From positions 682,001-746,000 of the forward strand of contig WKKR01000001.1 of NCBI GenBank assembly GCA_009684525.1: 64,000 nucleotides of DNA. The letters run 5' to 3'. Position 1 is the stretch's first letter. Every line of letters begins with the position of its first letter. Positions 53,581 to 63,769 of the stretch are shown here, piece by piece. The position numbers and the translations under genes are program-made. The stretch is from Geobacter sp. GTDB lineage: Bacteria > Desulfobacterota > Desulfuromonadia > Geobacterales > DSM-12255. The notes beneath the pieces are model-generated. The model was not told the DNA's origin. It made no database searches and worked only from the letters and a program-made list of their open reading frames with translations.

Positions 53581-54888
53581 TTACAGAAATGACTGTTTTG
53601 AGCCGAAAATGTCTTTCACCTGTTTCAAATCAGATTCTATTTGCCGGCATGAAGGGACGCGACCACCGTATCTCACCTCGTCGCAGTGGGACAACAGTCT
53701 GCTCAGGCTCTCATTTGAAGGGTGTGTACCGGTGACCGACTGGGGATCAACTTCACAATCCGCTGCAGCCAGATGCTGCACCAGTATGAAGAGGCAACTG
53801 TAAAATTTCTCGACATCTCCAGCCGCAAACGCCTGCTCGACCTGGGCCATAAGAGAAGCCAGGTCGGCTGGGTGGCAGGATGCGGACGGCACTGCGCGGC
53901 GCTTCCGCCAGAGAAGGAAGGAAAGCGGGGCCAGCAGCAGGAGGGGAACGAGGATGAACCAGGCGGACGCGGGACCGGGCCGGGCCAGGGACCGGGAAAG
54001 AGGCGCCTTTGACGTCGCATCCGGCAGCCCGGCAGCAGACCGTTGCGGCGGTGAGACACGAATCGGCACGCTGGCGGTAAGGGTGCGGTAGCTCTGGGAC
54101 TGCGGGTCGAAGTAAGACCAGACGACCGGAGGGACCGGGCCGGGGTGATCGGGAACAAGCACCTGTTCGCAACGGAGCTGGCCATCGGTTTGTGAAGCCC
54201 GCACGGGGTAGCTCCTGAAACCGCCTCCTGCCAGGCTGGGGCAGGCAGCGGACGTGAGATTGCCCGTGCCGCCGATGACGGCGGTGATCGTCAGAGGATC
54301 GCCAACCACGGCAGAGTCAGGTTTAGCGACGACATTCATGGTGAAGCTGCCGACAGCCCCACTGAAAGTGTCCGGACGGCCTGCTGCAGGGAGCGGGAGC
54401 ACAGTCAGGCTGACCGGTTCGGAAACCAGCGAAACCGTGCGCGGCTCGACGCCGCCGAAAAAGGCGGAACTCCCCTGCGCTGCCTCCATAACTTCGCAAT
54501 CCAGGCGGGCAGGCCCGATCAGGAAGGTCCCGGCCTTGTCCGGGGTTACCGTCCCGCTGAAGCCGAAGACCTGAGCGCTCTCCCCCTCCCCCTGCCGGGG
54601 TTCGGCAGCCCCCGGCACAACGGCAGGGAGCCCGTGCGTCTCGATGCGCGGATATCCGACATTGCGGATGGTGCGACCGGAGTTCCGGAGCCTGACCGTA
54701 AGCGACACTGTCTCGCCGGCATAGACCCGCGTGCTGGCGAGATCGAGGCCGAGTGCGAGCCCATCCTGCGGATTGCCGGCGGCAAGAGCGTGCGGAACCA
54801 ACACAACGGCTGACAGCACAAGGGCCAGCGGTATCAACAAATTCCGCATGCGCAACAGACTGGATTTTATGACGTTCAGTGCCCGCAT
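53581..54888 (-). CDS. batD: BatD-like protein
   Basis: This ~435-residue envelope protein begins with a hydrophobic leader (RMRNLLIPLALVLSAVVLVPHALA|A). Beta domains follow (LASTRVYAGETVSLTVRLRNSG and PDSAVVGDPLTITAVIGGTGNL, the BatD repeat). A membrane helix (ASAWFILVPLLLLAPLSFLLW) and a cytoplasmic helical tail with a DUF4381-like look complete it. Start is uncertain: ATG 54888 is only 2 bases from GAGG and overlaps nothing; a much longer frame upstream runs through batC in another frame and is rejected. It is last in the moxR-bat operon, whose role is thought to be envelope chaperoning and stress or oxygen tolerance. Confidence 0.85.
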   Translation of the reverse strand: MRALNVIKSSLLRMRNLLIPLALVLSAVVLVPHALAAGNPQDGLALGLDLASTRVYAGETVSLTVRLRNSGRTIRNVGYPRIETHGLPAVVPGAAEPRQGEGESAQVFGFSGTVTPDKAGTFLIGPARLDCEVMEAAQGSSAFFGGVEPRTVSLVSEPVSLTVLPLPAAGRPDTFSGAVGSFTMNVVAKPDSAVVGDPLTITAVIGGTGNLTSAACPSLAGGGFRSYPVRASQTDGQLRCEQVLVPDHPGPVPPVVWSYFDPQSQSYRTLTASVPIRVSPPQRSAAGLPDATSKAPLSRSLARPGPASAWFILVPLLLLAPLSFLLWRKRRAVPSASCHPADLASLMAQVEQAFAAGDVEKFYSCLFILVQHLAAADCEVDPQSVTGTHPSNESLSRLLSHCDEVRYGGRVPSCRQIESDLKQVKDIFGSKQSFL

Positions 54889-54892
54889 CGCC

Positions 54893-55645
54893 TCACCAGT
54901 TCTTTTCTGGGGGGGACAGACTTTTCCCGTCCGAGGAAGAAGGCGTTGCGGAGCGGAGCGACTCCCTCCCCCTCGCCTCGTCGAGCAGCCGGAGCGCCTG
55001 GTTTCTGTCCATGGCAGCCGGCCGCCTTGCTCCCTCGGAGTCCATGTCGGTAGCCTTTCCGGGGTGCGCGCCATCCTTGGCCGGGTCTCTCTGTCCGGTC
55101 CGCTTTCCTGCAGCATCCTCTGGTGCACGCTGCTGCGCGTTGGCGCCACGAGGGGCGTCTCCCTTTTTCTCTTCCGTTCGGAGCCGAATGGCGGCCAGGC
55201 GCATCCGGGCCGACTGCAGATTGGCCAGCACCGCTCCCTCGCCGGGATGCAGCGACAGGGCACGCTCCAGATGCGTCACTGCAGCTTCGAGGTGGCGTTC
55301 TGCCCTGCCGTTCGCCGTTCGCCGTTCCGCGAGCCGGATGTCGGTTGTACCGAGATTGTAGAGCGCCATCCACTGGAGGTCCCTGTCGTCAGTTTCGGAG
55401 CTGGCGCGGAAATACCCTGCAGCCGCGGAATAGTTGTCCATCCGGTAGGCGGCTGCGCCGCTGTTGAGAAGCGCTGGCTCGCCCTTTAGAGGGGACCTGA
55501 CGAGAGAAGACCAGATCGCGAGGGCAGCCGGGTAATCCCCTGCGGCGAAGAACCGATCTGCCCGCCGCAGGCGCCATTGCATGCCGTCGTAAAAGAGCGC
55601 CGCGGCCAGGGCGGCAAGGAGTATGACCGCAAGGAATCGTTTCAT
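54893..55645 (-). CDS. batC: BatC-like TPR protein
   Basis: This 250-residue protein with an N-terminal signal/anchor (RFLAVILLAALAAALF) has TPR units (ADRFFAAGDYPAALAIWSSL, NSGAAAYRMDNYSAAAGYFR, ALYNLGTTDIRLAER, HLEAAVTHLERALSLHPGEG). A low-complexity Lys/Ala/Arg-rich linker and a short helical end (ALRLLDEARGRE) follow. This is the layout of BatC, which pairs with BatA/BatB in the envelope. It overlaps batB by 4 bases and precedes batD by 4. Confidence 0.87.
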   Translation of the reverse strand: MKRFLAVILLAALAAALFYDGMQWRLRRADRFFAAGDYPAALAIWSSLVRSPLKGEPALLNSGAAAYRMDNYSAAAGYFRASSETDDRDLQWMALYNLGTTDIRLAERRTANGRAERHLEAAVTHLERALSLHPGEGAVLANLQSARMRLAAIRLRTEEKKGDAPRGANAQQRAPEDAAGKRTGQRDPAKDGAHPGKATDMDSEGARRPAAMDRNQALRLLDEARGRESLRSATPSSSDGKSLSPPEKNW

Positions 55646-56619
55646 GGCGCTGACCTTCTGCCCGAAAGGAACAAACCCAGGCAGGAGATGAGCAGAGCGG
55701 CGGACAGCGGCACGGCATAGCGCTCCGCCAGCCTCTGCCTGCGCTGCTTTTGCTCCGTATGGCGCAAGGTAACGCGAAGCTGCATCATCCGTTCGCTCAG
55801 GCCGCTTCCATCCGCGTTGACCGGTGCTGCTGACGGATCGATCAGCTTCAGCGATGCGAGGTCCGCCCTGCTCTTCACAACCGCCCCATCCCTTCCCTTG
55901 ACAAAGGTCCCGTCGGGCAGTGGCATCAGACCGCCCGCGGGTGTGCCGACCAGCGCGGCAAGGGTCACGACCCCCTGCCGGCGGAGCTCGACCAGGGCAG
56001 GGTCGATGCCGCCGGCATGGTCTTCGCCATCGCTCATGAGCACCAGGAGCCTTCCCCCCTGCGGCGTGCCGCGGAAAGCCTTCCCCGCCTCGCCGAGCGC
56101 CGCGACCAGCGAACTCCCCCCCTTGGGGAGCGTGTCGGTGCCGAGTTCGTCAAGCATCCTGAGGGCCATCTGCTGATCCGTGGTAAAGGGGCAGACGGTA
56201 AAGGCGCTGCCGGCAAATCCCACGATCCCGATCCTGTCCGCGGGAGACGACGCCACTGCCCGGGCAACGGCCAGTTTGGCGACCGCAAGCCGCGACGGCG
56301 AGAGATCGTCCGCAAGCATGCTGCGCGAAAGATCGATGGCAAAGAGCAGATCAATGCCCGTCCGGCAATGCTCCTCCTCCACGATACCCCATTGCGGGCG
56401 CATGAGCGCCGCAACCAGCAGCAGCATGGTCAGGGCCGGCAGCAGCAGGCGGACAAGCGGTCCGGGCCTCCCCTGGCGGCCGAGCAGCCCCGGTAACAGG
56501 TGCGGCTCGGCAAACCGGCAAAGGTCCTCCGTCCGTTTCCGCTCGGTACGCAGCCTGAATAGCAACACCAGAAGCACCGGAATAACGAGCAGTCCGTAGA
56601 GAGGCGCGGCAAACTCCAT
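55642..56619 (-). CDS. batB: BatB-like VWA-domain membrane protein
   Basis: The first hydrophobic segments (APLYGLLVIPVLLVLLF, LLLPALTMLLLVAALM) precede a von Willebrand A domain with MIDAS residues DLSRSM (DLLFAIDLSRSMLADD) and SDGEDHAGG. A final membrane helix (YAVPLSAALLISCLGLFL) closes the 325 residues. With BatA it forms the VWA pair of the aerotolerance-type operon. It abuts batA (1 base gap) and overlaps batC by 4 bases. Confidence 0.9.
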   Translation of the reverse strand: MEFAAPLYGLLVIPVLLVLLFRLRTERKRTEDLCRFAEPHLLPGLLGRQGRPGPLVRLLLPALTMLLLVAALMRPQWGIVEEEHCRTGIDLLFAIDLSRSMLADDLSPSRLAVAKLAVARAVASSPADRIGIVGFAGSAFTVCPFTTDQQMALRMLDELGTDTLPKGGSSLVAALGEAGKAFRGTPQGGRLLVLMSDGEDHAGGIDPALVELRRQGVVTLAALVGTPAGGLMPLPDGTFVKGRDGAVVKSRADLASLKLIDPSAAPVNADGSGLSERMMQLRVTLRHTEQKQRRQRLAERYAVPLSAALLISCLGLFLSGRRSAP

Positions 56620-56620
56620 C

Positions 56621-57613
56621 TCAGGGCAACCTCCCGAGCCGACCGGAGAGCAGCAGCTGTTCGAGCATCATGAGGCAGAGGGCGGCGGTGAGCAGATACG
56701 GGAACAGCTCCCGGACACTCTGCCCCTGTTTTTCTTCGATCTTCCTCTTTTCCAGGCGGTCGATCTCCTGGAATACCGTCTGCAGCGACTCCGCGCCATC
56801 GGCCCGGAAATATTCCCCGCCGGTAACGGATGCAATCTTCCTGAGCACCGGTTCATCCAGGTCAGCGCTGATCTTGCGCCAGACCTGCCCCCCCAGGGGG
56901 TCTTCCACCGGGAAGAGCGCCCCCCCTTCCCCACCGATGCCTATGGTATGGACCTTGATGCCCAGAGCGGCAGCAACGGAAGCCGCAGCAGAAGGGGTCA
57001 GACCGCCGGTGTTGGACCTGCCGTCGGTCACGAGGATGACGGTCCTGCTTTCGGCCGGGGAAGAGCGGAGACGGTTGATCGCCGCAAGCAGACCGTCGCC
57101 CAGCGCGGTGCCATCTTCGACGCTTCCTGCCTCAAGCCGCGCAATTGCGCTGCGAAGCCAGACATGGTCGAGGGTAAGGGGCGCAACCGGATAGGCCCTG
57201 GCGGCAAAGGCGACGACCGCAACCCGGTCCCCCTGCCGACGGGAGACGAAATCACCGGCGATCCGCTTCGCAATGGCGAGCCGGCTTCCGTCCCGCTCCG
57301 GTGTGCCGCGATCGACGGCCAGCATGCTGGTCGACAGGTCCAGTGCAAGGGCGATATCGATCCCCTTCGAGGTGACAGTGGTGACGCTGTTCAGCAGTTG
57401 CGGGCGGGCAAGGGCACTAATGGCAATCAACAGCGACAGGACGCGAAGCAGCGGCAGCAGGCGGGAAAGCCTTACCCGCGGGGAGTTGCCGAGCGCCTGC
57501 ATCGACTCCGCTGCGGGAAAGCGGATGGCTCGGGGGGGCCTTCCGCTGCCGGCGACCAGGATCAGCACCGGGACGAACAGCAGCCAGAGCAGGTGGGGAT
57601 CGTGGAAGGTCAC
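56621..57613 (-). CDS. batA: BatA-like VWA-domain membrane protein
   Basis: This 330-residue protein begins with the BatA signature FHDPHLLWLLFVPVLILVAG and a second helix (LLPLLRVLSLLIAISALA). The VWA domain has the MIDAS motif ALDLSTSM and LVTDGRSNTGG, and a C-terminal helix (LFPYLLTAALCLMMLEQLLL) follows. It overlaps the DUF4381-like gene by 4 bases. It should work with MoxR ATPase on envelope clients through metal-mediated contacts. Confidence 0.92.
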   Translation of the reverse strand: MTFHDPHLLWLLFVPVLILVAGSGRPPRAIRFPAAESMQALGNSPRVRLSRLLPLLRVLSLLIAISALARPQLLNSVTTVTSKGIDIALALDLSTSMLAVDRGTPERDGSRLAIAKRIAGDFVSRRQGDRVAVVAFAARAYPVAPLTLDHVWLRSAIARLEAGSVEDGTALGDGLLAAINRLRSSPAESRTVILVTDGRSNTGGLTPSAAASVAAALGIKVHTIGIGGEGGALFPVEDPLGGQVWRKISADLDEPVLRKIASVTGGEYFRADGAESLQTVFQEIDRLEKRKIEEKQGQSVRELFPYLLTAALCLMMLEQLLLSGRLGRLP

Positions 57614-58167
57614 CGGCCTACCCCCGTCAGGTTCTGGGCGACACCCAGGGCATCATCGAGGGCAGTGTCAGCATCACCCTTCCCCGGCGCAACGCCGCCG
57701 AAGCGGACCCTGTCACAGCGGTCAAACAGCAGTGCCATTGTGCCGAGCGCCTCCTCGGGGACGATCCCCCGCGCCCCCTCGATCAGTTCCCGGCCCGTCA
57801 GCGATGGGCGGTTTTCGGCCGGCAAGAGGGAACGGAGCAGTTGGGAAAGCCGCTCGAACAGCAGAGAATCGGTCAGTTCCCCGCGCTGATGTGCGTCCCG
57901 CAGGGCAAGCAGTTCGGCAAGAAGGGGGTCGGCTGCGGCATCGGGCAGGGAATCCCTCCCCTTTCGTCCGGGCAGGCGGAAGAGCAGTACCCCTGCAGCC
58001 AGGATCAGGATGGCGGCAGAGGCCGCAAACGGAGGGAGACCGGAGGGACGAACAGGCCCCCGAATGTCGTGGATATCGGCGGATGGCCCGTCCGTAGCTG
58101 TTGCAATGGCTGTTGCGGCGACAAACAGGGTCAACATGCAGGCAAGAGCACGCATCAGCCTTCTCAT
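57610..58167 (-). CDS. DUF4381-like membrane protein of the bat operon
   Basis: This 185-residue protein has a signal/anchor (ALACMLTLFVAATAIATA) and a second hydrophobic helix (PFAASAAILILAAGVLLFRL). A cytoplasmic helical domain follows (LLALRDAHQRGELTDSLLFERLSQLLRSLL ... LTGRELI), as in small partner proteins that sit between DUF58 and BatA in these operons. ATG 58167 overlaps the DUF58 stop (ATGA). The direct biochemical role is unknown. Confidence 0.85.
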   Translation of the reverse strand: MRRLMRALACMLTLFVAATAIATATDGPSADIHDIRGPVRPSGLPPFAASAAILILAAGVLLFRLPGRKGRDSLPDAAADPLLAELLALRDAHQRGELTDSLLFERLSQLLRSLLPAENRPSLTGRELIEGARGIVPEEALGTMALLFDRCDRVRFGGVAPGKGDADTALDDALGVAQNLTGVGR

Positions 58168-59066
58168 GGCCTCCTCCCGCGGCATCTGTCCCGGAAATAT
58201 CCGATCAGTGCATGCAGGGGTGAAACCTGGGTGCCGAGGTCGAGATAGCCGGCGCCGGCGCGCACTATCTCCTGCTTTCGTGCAAGCCGCCTCGATTCGG
58301 TCAGAAGACGGTACCCTTCGCGGGTCGCCCGGTCGCTGGAATCCAGACAGACGCTCGTACCCGTCACCGGGTCGCCGAGCATCACCAGCCCGGCATCCGG
58401 CAGTTCATGTTCCGCCGGATCGCTCAGCGCGACCGCTATGACATCGTGACGGGCCGCCAGGGATGCAAGGGAACGGAACGGCAGCGGTTCGATGAAGTCG
58501 GAGAAGATGCAGACAACAGCCCTCCCCTTGAGCAGACGATGAAGGTGATCGATCGCTTCCATGAGGCCACGCCCCTCAAGCGGCGCGATTTCCGGCGTCA
58601 TGGCCTCCCTGACCAGCCGCAGGGTGTGTCGTTTCCCCTTTCCGGGGCCCAGATAACGAAGGCTGCCGTCGCCCAAAGAGAGAAGCCCGGTTCTGTCGTT
58701 GGAGCGAAGCGCGGCAAATGCCAGGAGAGCAGCCGCCTCTGTCGCTGTCCGGAGCTTGGTGGATCTGACAGTGCCGAAATCCATGGATGGGGAACGATCG
58801 ATGAGCATGATGAGTGTAAGTTCACGCTCTTCCACAAACCGCTTGACGAACGGGCACCCCTGGCGTGCCGTCACATTCCAGTCGATGGAACGGACATCGT
58901 CACCCGGCTGGTACTCCCGAACCTGGTCGAATTCGATGCCGCGTCCGCGGAAGGCGCTGCGGTATTCACCCGTGAAGATGGCCGTGGCAAGACGGGAGGC
59001 TGTTATCTGCAGCCGGCGCACCTCTTTGCCCTGGCTGCAGGCATGTCCAGGGTCTGGTAGCTGCAC
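58164..59066 (-). CDS. DUF58 / VWA-like protein of the moxR operon
   Basis: This 300-residue soluble protein starts at GTG 59066, two bases after the moxR stop. The DUF58 core is EYRSAFRGRGIEFDQVREYQPGDDVRSIDWNVTAR, followed by a VWA-like part with IDRSPSMDFG and SDFIEPLPFR. These proteins are almost always next to MoxR ATPases and are thought to be their partners or clients. Its tight spacing with both neighbours confirms the operon. Confidence 0.93.
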   Translation of the reverse strand: MQLPDPGHACSQGKEVRRLQITASRLATAIFTGEYRSAFRGRGIEFDQVREYQPGDDVRSIDWNVTARQGCPFVKRFVEERELTLIMLIDRSPSMDFGTVRSTKLRTATEAAALLAFAALRSNDRTGLLSLGDGSLRYLGPGKGKRHTLRLVREAMTPEIAPLEGRGLMEAIDHLHRLLKGRAVVCIFSDFIEPLPFRSLASLAARHDVIAVALSDPAEHELPDAGLVMLGDPVTGTSVCLDSSDRATREGYRLLTESRRLARKQEIVRAGAGYLDLGTQVSPLHALIGYFRDRCRGRRP

Positions 59067-59068
59067 GG

Positions 59069-60061
59069 TCAGGGAACTCTGATGTTCGCCAGGATATCGG
59101 CAATCAGATGGTCGGTGGAAATGGCATCCACCGCAGCTTCGTAGCTGAGGATGATCCGGTGCCTGAGGATGTCGGGCGCGATATCCTTGATATCCTGGGG
59201 CACCACATACGCCCGGCCGCGGATGAGCGCCAGCGCACGGGAGGCCATGGCCAGATAGATGCTGGCGCGGGGCGAGGCACCGAACTCGACGTAGTGTGCG
59301 GACCGTTCAAGCCCGCACCGGGAGGGGTCGCGAGTGGCAAAGACGATGTCGAGAATGTACTGCTCGATCTTCTCGTCCAGGTAGATTGCATCCACAACGG
59401 AGCGCAAATGGAGGATGTCCGGCGGATGGAGCAGCGGCTGCACGTCCGGCAGCGGCGATGCATGGGCCGATCGGCGGATGATCTCCCGCTCCTCGTCCCA
59501 CGAGGGATAGGTAATGGACGTTTTCATCATGAACCGGTCCATCTGGGCCTCAGGGAGCGGATAGGTCCCTTCCTGCTCGATCGGGTTCTGGGTGGCCAGC
59601 ACCATGAACAGGCCATCGAGGGGATAGGTGGTCTCGCCGATGGTTATCTGCCGCTCCTCCATCGCTTCCAGCAGGGCGCTATGGACCTTGGCCGGCGCCC
59701 GGTTCACTTCGTCCGCCAGCACGATGTTGGCGAAGATGGGGCCTTTCCTGGTCGTGAACACCCCCTCGCGCGGGTTGTAGATGAGGGTACCGACCAGGTC
59801 GGCAGGGAGGAGATCCGGGGTGAACTGGATCCGCTGGAAACGGGCATCGACCAGCCGGGCCAGTGTCTTGACCGCCGTGGTCTTGGCAAGTCCGGGCACT
59901 CCCTCGATCAGGATATGCCCATTGGCGAGCATGGCCACGAGAATGCGCTCCAAAAGCTGCTGCTGGCCGACAATGACTGTCTCCACCGCAGAGACGACCT
60001 TGCGGATCAACGCACCTTCGGCTTGTACGAAACGATCCATTTTTTCGAGTTCAGAATTCAC
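59069..60061 (-). CDS. MoxR-family AAA+ ATPase
   Basis: This 330-residue chaperone-like ATPase has Walker A GVPGLAKTT, Walker B IVLADEVNRAPAKVHSALL, sensor 1 LATQNPIEQEG and LRHRIILSYEA in the lid. The GTG at 60061 is preferred since GGGGA sits 5-6 bases before it, while the ATG at 60040 has no ribosome site. MoxR proteins work with VWA partners (DUF58, BatA, BatB) to assemble or repair envelope and metalloenzyme complexes. It heads the minus-strand bat operon and is divergent from the kinase at 60334. Confidence 0.95.
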   Translation of the reverse strand: MNSELEKMDRFVQAEGALIRKVVSAVETVIVGQQQLLERILVAMLANGHILIEGVPGLAKTTAVKTLARLVDARFQRIQFTPDLLPADLVGTLIYNPREGVFTTRKGPIFANIVLADEVNRAPAKVHSALLEAMEERQITIGETTYPLDGLFMVLATQNPIEQEGTYPLPEAQMDRFMMKTSITYPSWDEEREIIRRSAHASPLPDVQPLLHPPDILHLRSVVDAIYLDEKIEQYILDIVFATRDPSRCGLERSAHYVEFGASPRASIYLAMASRALALIRGRAYVVPQDIKDIAPDILRHRIILSYEAAVDAISTDHLIADILANIRVP

Positions 60062-60333
60062 TGCAGTCCCCAATGTGTGCGTAGGATAGACTCCACCACA
60101 TGGAGAATATATATCAGAATATTTATTGGCCCGCACCAGATTCTGAAATTATCGGGATTCAGATGGTTGCTCGATGCAGAAGGCCGTCCTGCCTGCAGAA
60201 TTCACACAATTGTAACTCAAGCCCCCAAGCAGAGCGACGATACGCCTTAGAGCACGAGGAGCTGGTCTTTCGGCCCGGCAGAAGGTGCCGCACCGGCAGG
60301 ACGACAGACCAGCATCGAAATCGGGAGAGCAGA

Positions 60334-61539
60334 GTGCAGGAACATTCTACCCAGAACAGCACGATCCCGGTCGGGGGCCTCATCAGCTCCAGCGAACGGG
60401 TTGCGCCCCAAACTGTCGTGAGTGCGGTTTCCGACCTCTTTTTCAGCACCCCCAACCTGGAAGCACTGGCCGTGATCGACGGGAAGAAGCCTCAGGGGCT
60501 CATAACGCGGACAAAGCTGTTCTTCACCCTCTCCCGCAGATTCGGCAATGAACTCTATGCCAGGCAGCCGATCATCTCCATAGCCGACACCGCCCCTCTG
60601 GTCGTTTTCGACGACGAACAGCTCGACGAGGTAATCGACAAGGCCTTTGCCAGGTCGCCGGAGAACACCTATGACGAGATCATCGTCACACGCGCAGACG
60701 GGACGTACCTTGGCCTCCTGTCAGTCAAACAGCTCGTTATCGAGCAGAGTAACGCCCTCTCCCGGAGCGTCCTCCTGGAAGAGCTGGCAACTGCCCGGGC
60801 GCAGGAACTGGAAAGGATCAACCAGGTAAAAACGAAGTTTTTGGCCAATGTCACCCACGAACTCCGCTCGCCGGTCAACGCCATCATCGGCCTGGCCGAA
60901 CTGCTGCGGATAGCCTCTGAACAGGGATCGATGGAACAAGTGCGAGAACGCCTGACCTTCATGATTTCAACGGCAACGAACCTCAGGGGGGTCATCACCA
61001 ATATCCTCGACCTCTCCAAGATGGAAGCGGGAAAGATGGAAGTGGCGCACCAGCTGGTCGATCCGGGACCGCTGCTCTCCGAGATCGCCGAGACAACCCG
61101 CATTCTCGTTGGGACCAAACCGGTCAACGTGGATGTCGTGGTGCCCGTTGAACCGGTCATGATCTCAACGGACCCGATCAAACTGCGGCAGATCATGACG
61201 AACCTGACCAGCAACGCGGCAAAGTTCACCGATCGCGGCTCCATAGAGATTGGTCTCTCCATCCTCGACAACGGCATGGAATTCCGGGTCCGCGACACCG
61301 GCATCGGCATCAGGGAAGAGGACCTCAACCTGATATTCAGCGCCTTCGGCCAGGTCGAGGATGCCTCGACCAAAACCCACGAAGGGACCGGTCTCGGCCT
61401 GACAATCAGCAGGAACCTCGCAAAACTCCTCGGCGGGACCATTTCCGTCAGCAGCACCTACAGCTGCGGCTCGACATTCAGCCTGTCGCTGCCGCTCAAA
61501 CAGATCGAAACAGAAGGAGAGCAGAGCCATGCAGCATAA
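60334..61539 (+). CDS. CBS-domain histidine kinase
   Basis: This 401-residue soluble kinase starts at GTG 60334 (GGGAGAG upstream); the frame is open back to 60100, but the added part is Cys/Arg-rich and overlaps the moxR promoter. The N-terminal ~115 residues form a CBS-pair-like sensor (LEALAVIDGKKPQGLITRTKLF, IIVTRADGTYLGLLSVKQLV), which usually binds adenine nucleotides. A short coiled coil leads to HisKA (KFLANVTHELRSPVNAIIGL) and HATPase with RQIMTNLTSNAAKF, RDTGIGI and GTGLGLTIS. It overlaps the receiver gene by 11 bases. Confidence 0.92.
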   Translation: MQEHSTQNSTIPVGGLISSSERVAPQTVVSAVSDLFFSTPNLEALAVIDGKKPQGLITRTKLFFTLSRRFGNELYARQPIISIADTAPLVVFDDEQLDEVIDKAFARSPENTYDEIIVTRADGTYLGLLSVKQLVIEQSNALSRSVLLEELATARAQELERINQVKTKFLANVTHELRSPVNAIIGLAELLRIASEQGSMEQVRERLTFMISTATNLRGVITNILDLSKMEAGKMEVAHQLVDPGPLLSEIAETTRILVGTKPVNVDVVVPVEPVMISTDPIKLRQIMTNLTSNAAKFTDRGSIEIGLSILDNGMEFRVRDTGIGIREEDLNLIFSAFGQVEDASTKTHEGTGLGLTISRNLAKLLGGTISVSSTYSCGSTFSLSLPLKQIETEGEQSHAA

Positions 61540-61909
61540 ACAGACCGTGATGGTAATCGATGACGACGACATCCACCTCTATACGACAAGCGAACTCCTC
61601 AGCAGCAGCCGGATCGACGTAGTCACGCATCAGGGCTCCTTTGGGGCCACCTCCAGAATAAAGGCTGTCAAGCCGGACCTGCTGCTGCTCGACGTGAACA
61701 TGCCGGCGCTCTCCGGGGCAAACCTCACCGACATCATCAAACCGCTCTGTGCGGAATTGCAGACGCCCATCGTCTTCTATTCATCCAATGACGAAGAGAC
61801 CCTGCGCGAACTCGTGGCTGCCCATGGGGCACAGGGATATATCTGCAAGGGAGACGTCACCGCGCTCCGCAACAAGGTGAACGCCTATCTCGCCGGTGTG
61901 CACAAATAG
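61529..61909 (+). CDS. Stand-alone response regulator receiver
   Basis: This 126-residue CheY-like protein has only a receiver: acidic VIDDDD, phosphoacceptor LLLLDVNMPAL, Ser in VFYSSNDEET and the conserved Lys in YICKGD. It overlaps the kinase by 11 bases and should receive its phosphate. With no output domain in the window, it must act by binding another protein or as a relay. Confidence 0.92.
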   Translation: MQHKQTVMVIDDDDIHLYTTSELLSSSRIDVVTHQGSFGATSRIKAVKPDLLLLDVNMPALSGANLTDIIKPLCAELQTPIVFYSSNDEETLRELVAAHGAQGYICKGDVTALRNKVNAYLAGVHK

Positions 61910-62012
61910 CCCCCCCGCCGGTACACCTCCTCCTGAAGCTCCAGCGACACATCGCGGAGAGCCGACAACCCTGCAACGGAAATCGTACGTGTTGCCCCGC
62001 AAACGCAAAAAA

Positions 62013-62065
62013 CCCCTCATCTGCACTCTCTGATTTGTGTATCAGATTGTGTATCAGATGAGGGG
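62013..62065 (-). terminator. Terminator of tRNA-Met
   Basis: On the minus strand CCCCTCATCTG pairs with CAGATGAGGGG (11 bp) and is followed by TTTTTT (62012-62007). The loop holds two TGTGTATCAGAT direct repeats. Confidence 0.85.
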
Positions 62066-62106
62066 TCTGCGCTTAATAACTAGCATTTTCAGCTAGTTAT
62101 ATTAAA

Positions 62107-62183
62107 TGGTGGCGGTGCAGGGACTTGAACCCCGGACACTACGGATATGAGCCGTATGCTCTAACCAGCTGAGCTACACCGCC
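62107..62183 (-). tRNA. tRNA-Met (anticodon CAT, elongator type)
   Basis: The 77 minus-strand bases fold with acceptor GGCGGTG / CACCGCC, D-arm GCTC...GAGC, anticodon stem TACGG / CCGTA with loop CTCATAT (anticodon CAT), T-arm CGGGG-TTCAAGT-CCCTG and an encoded CCA. The sequence is of the elongator Met type, not initiator and not the lysidine tRNA-Ile, though CAT tRNAs need care. A small hairpin (ATAACTAGC / GCTAGTTAT, 62076-62100) lies directly past its 3' end. Confidence 0.93.
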
Positions 62184-62348
62184 GAACCTGGTTGTTACTG
62201 ACACAAAAAACCTCCTTGGCGAACCAAAGAGGGAGGCGCCTATCTGTGCTGCGGATCTGCGCCAGAACGGATTGTTTATATACTTCATGCACCGGTTGCT
62301 GTCAAGCAAAAAGAGTGTGAAACTCAAGGGTATCATGCCGGCGAAAAA

Positions 62349-62380
62349 GATGCGGGGTACCAATTAAGGCACCCCGCATC
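62349..62380 (-). terminator. Terminator of gdhA
   Basis: A 13-base stem (GATGCGGGGTACC / GGCACCCCGCATC, one mismatch) with a 6-base loop is followed on the minus strand by TTTTT (62348-62344). It lies 25 bases past the gdhA stop. Confidence 0.95.
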
Positions 62381-62404
62381 TGATGTGCCTGCAGGACGTT
62401 GCGA

Positions 62405-63769
<1,365 letters not shown>

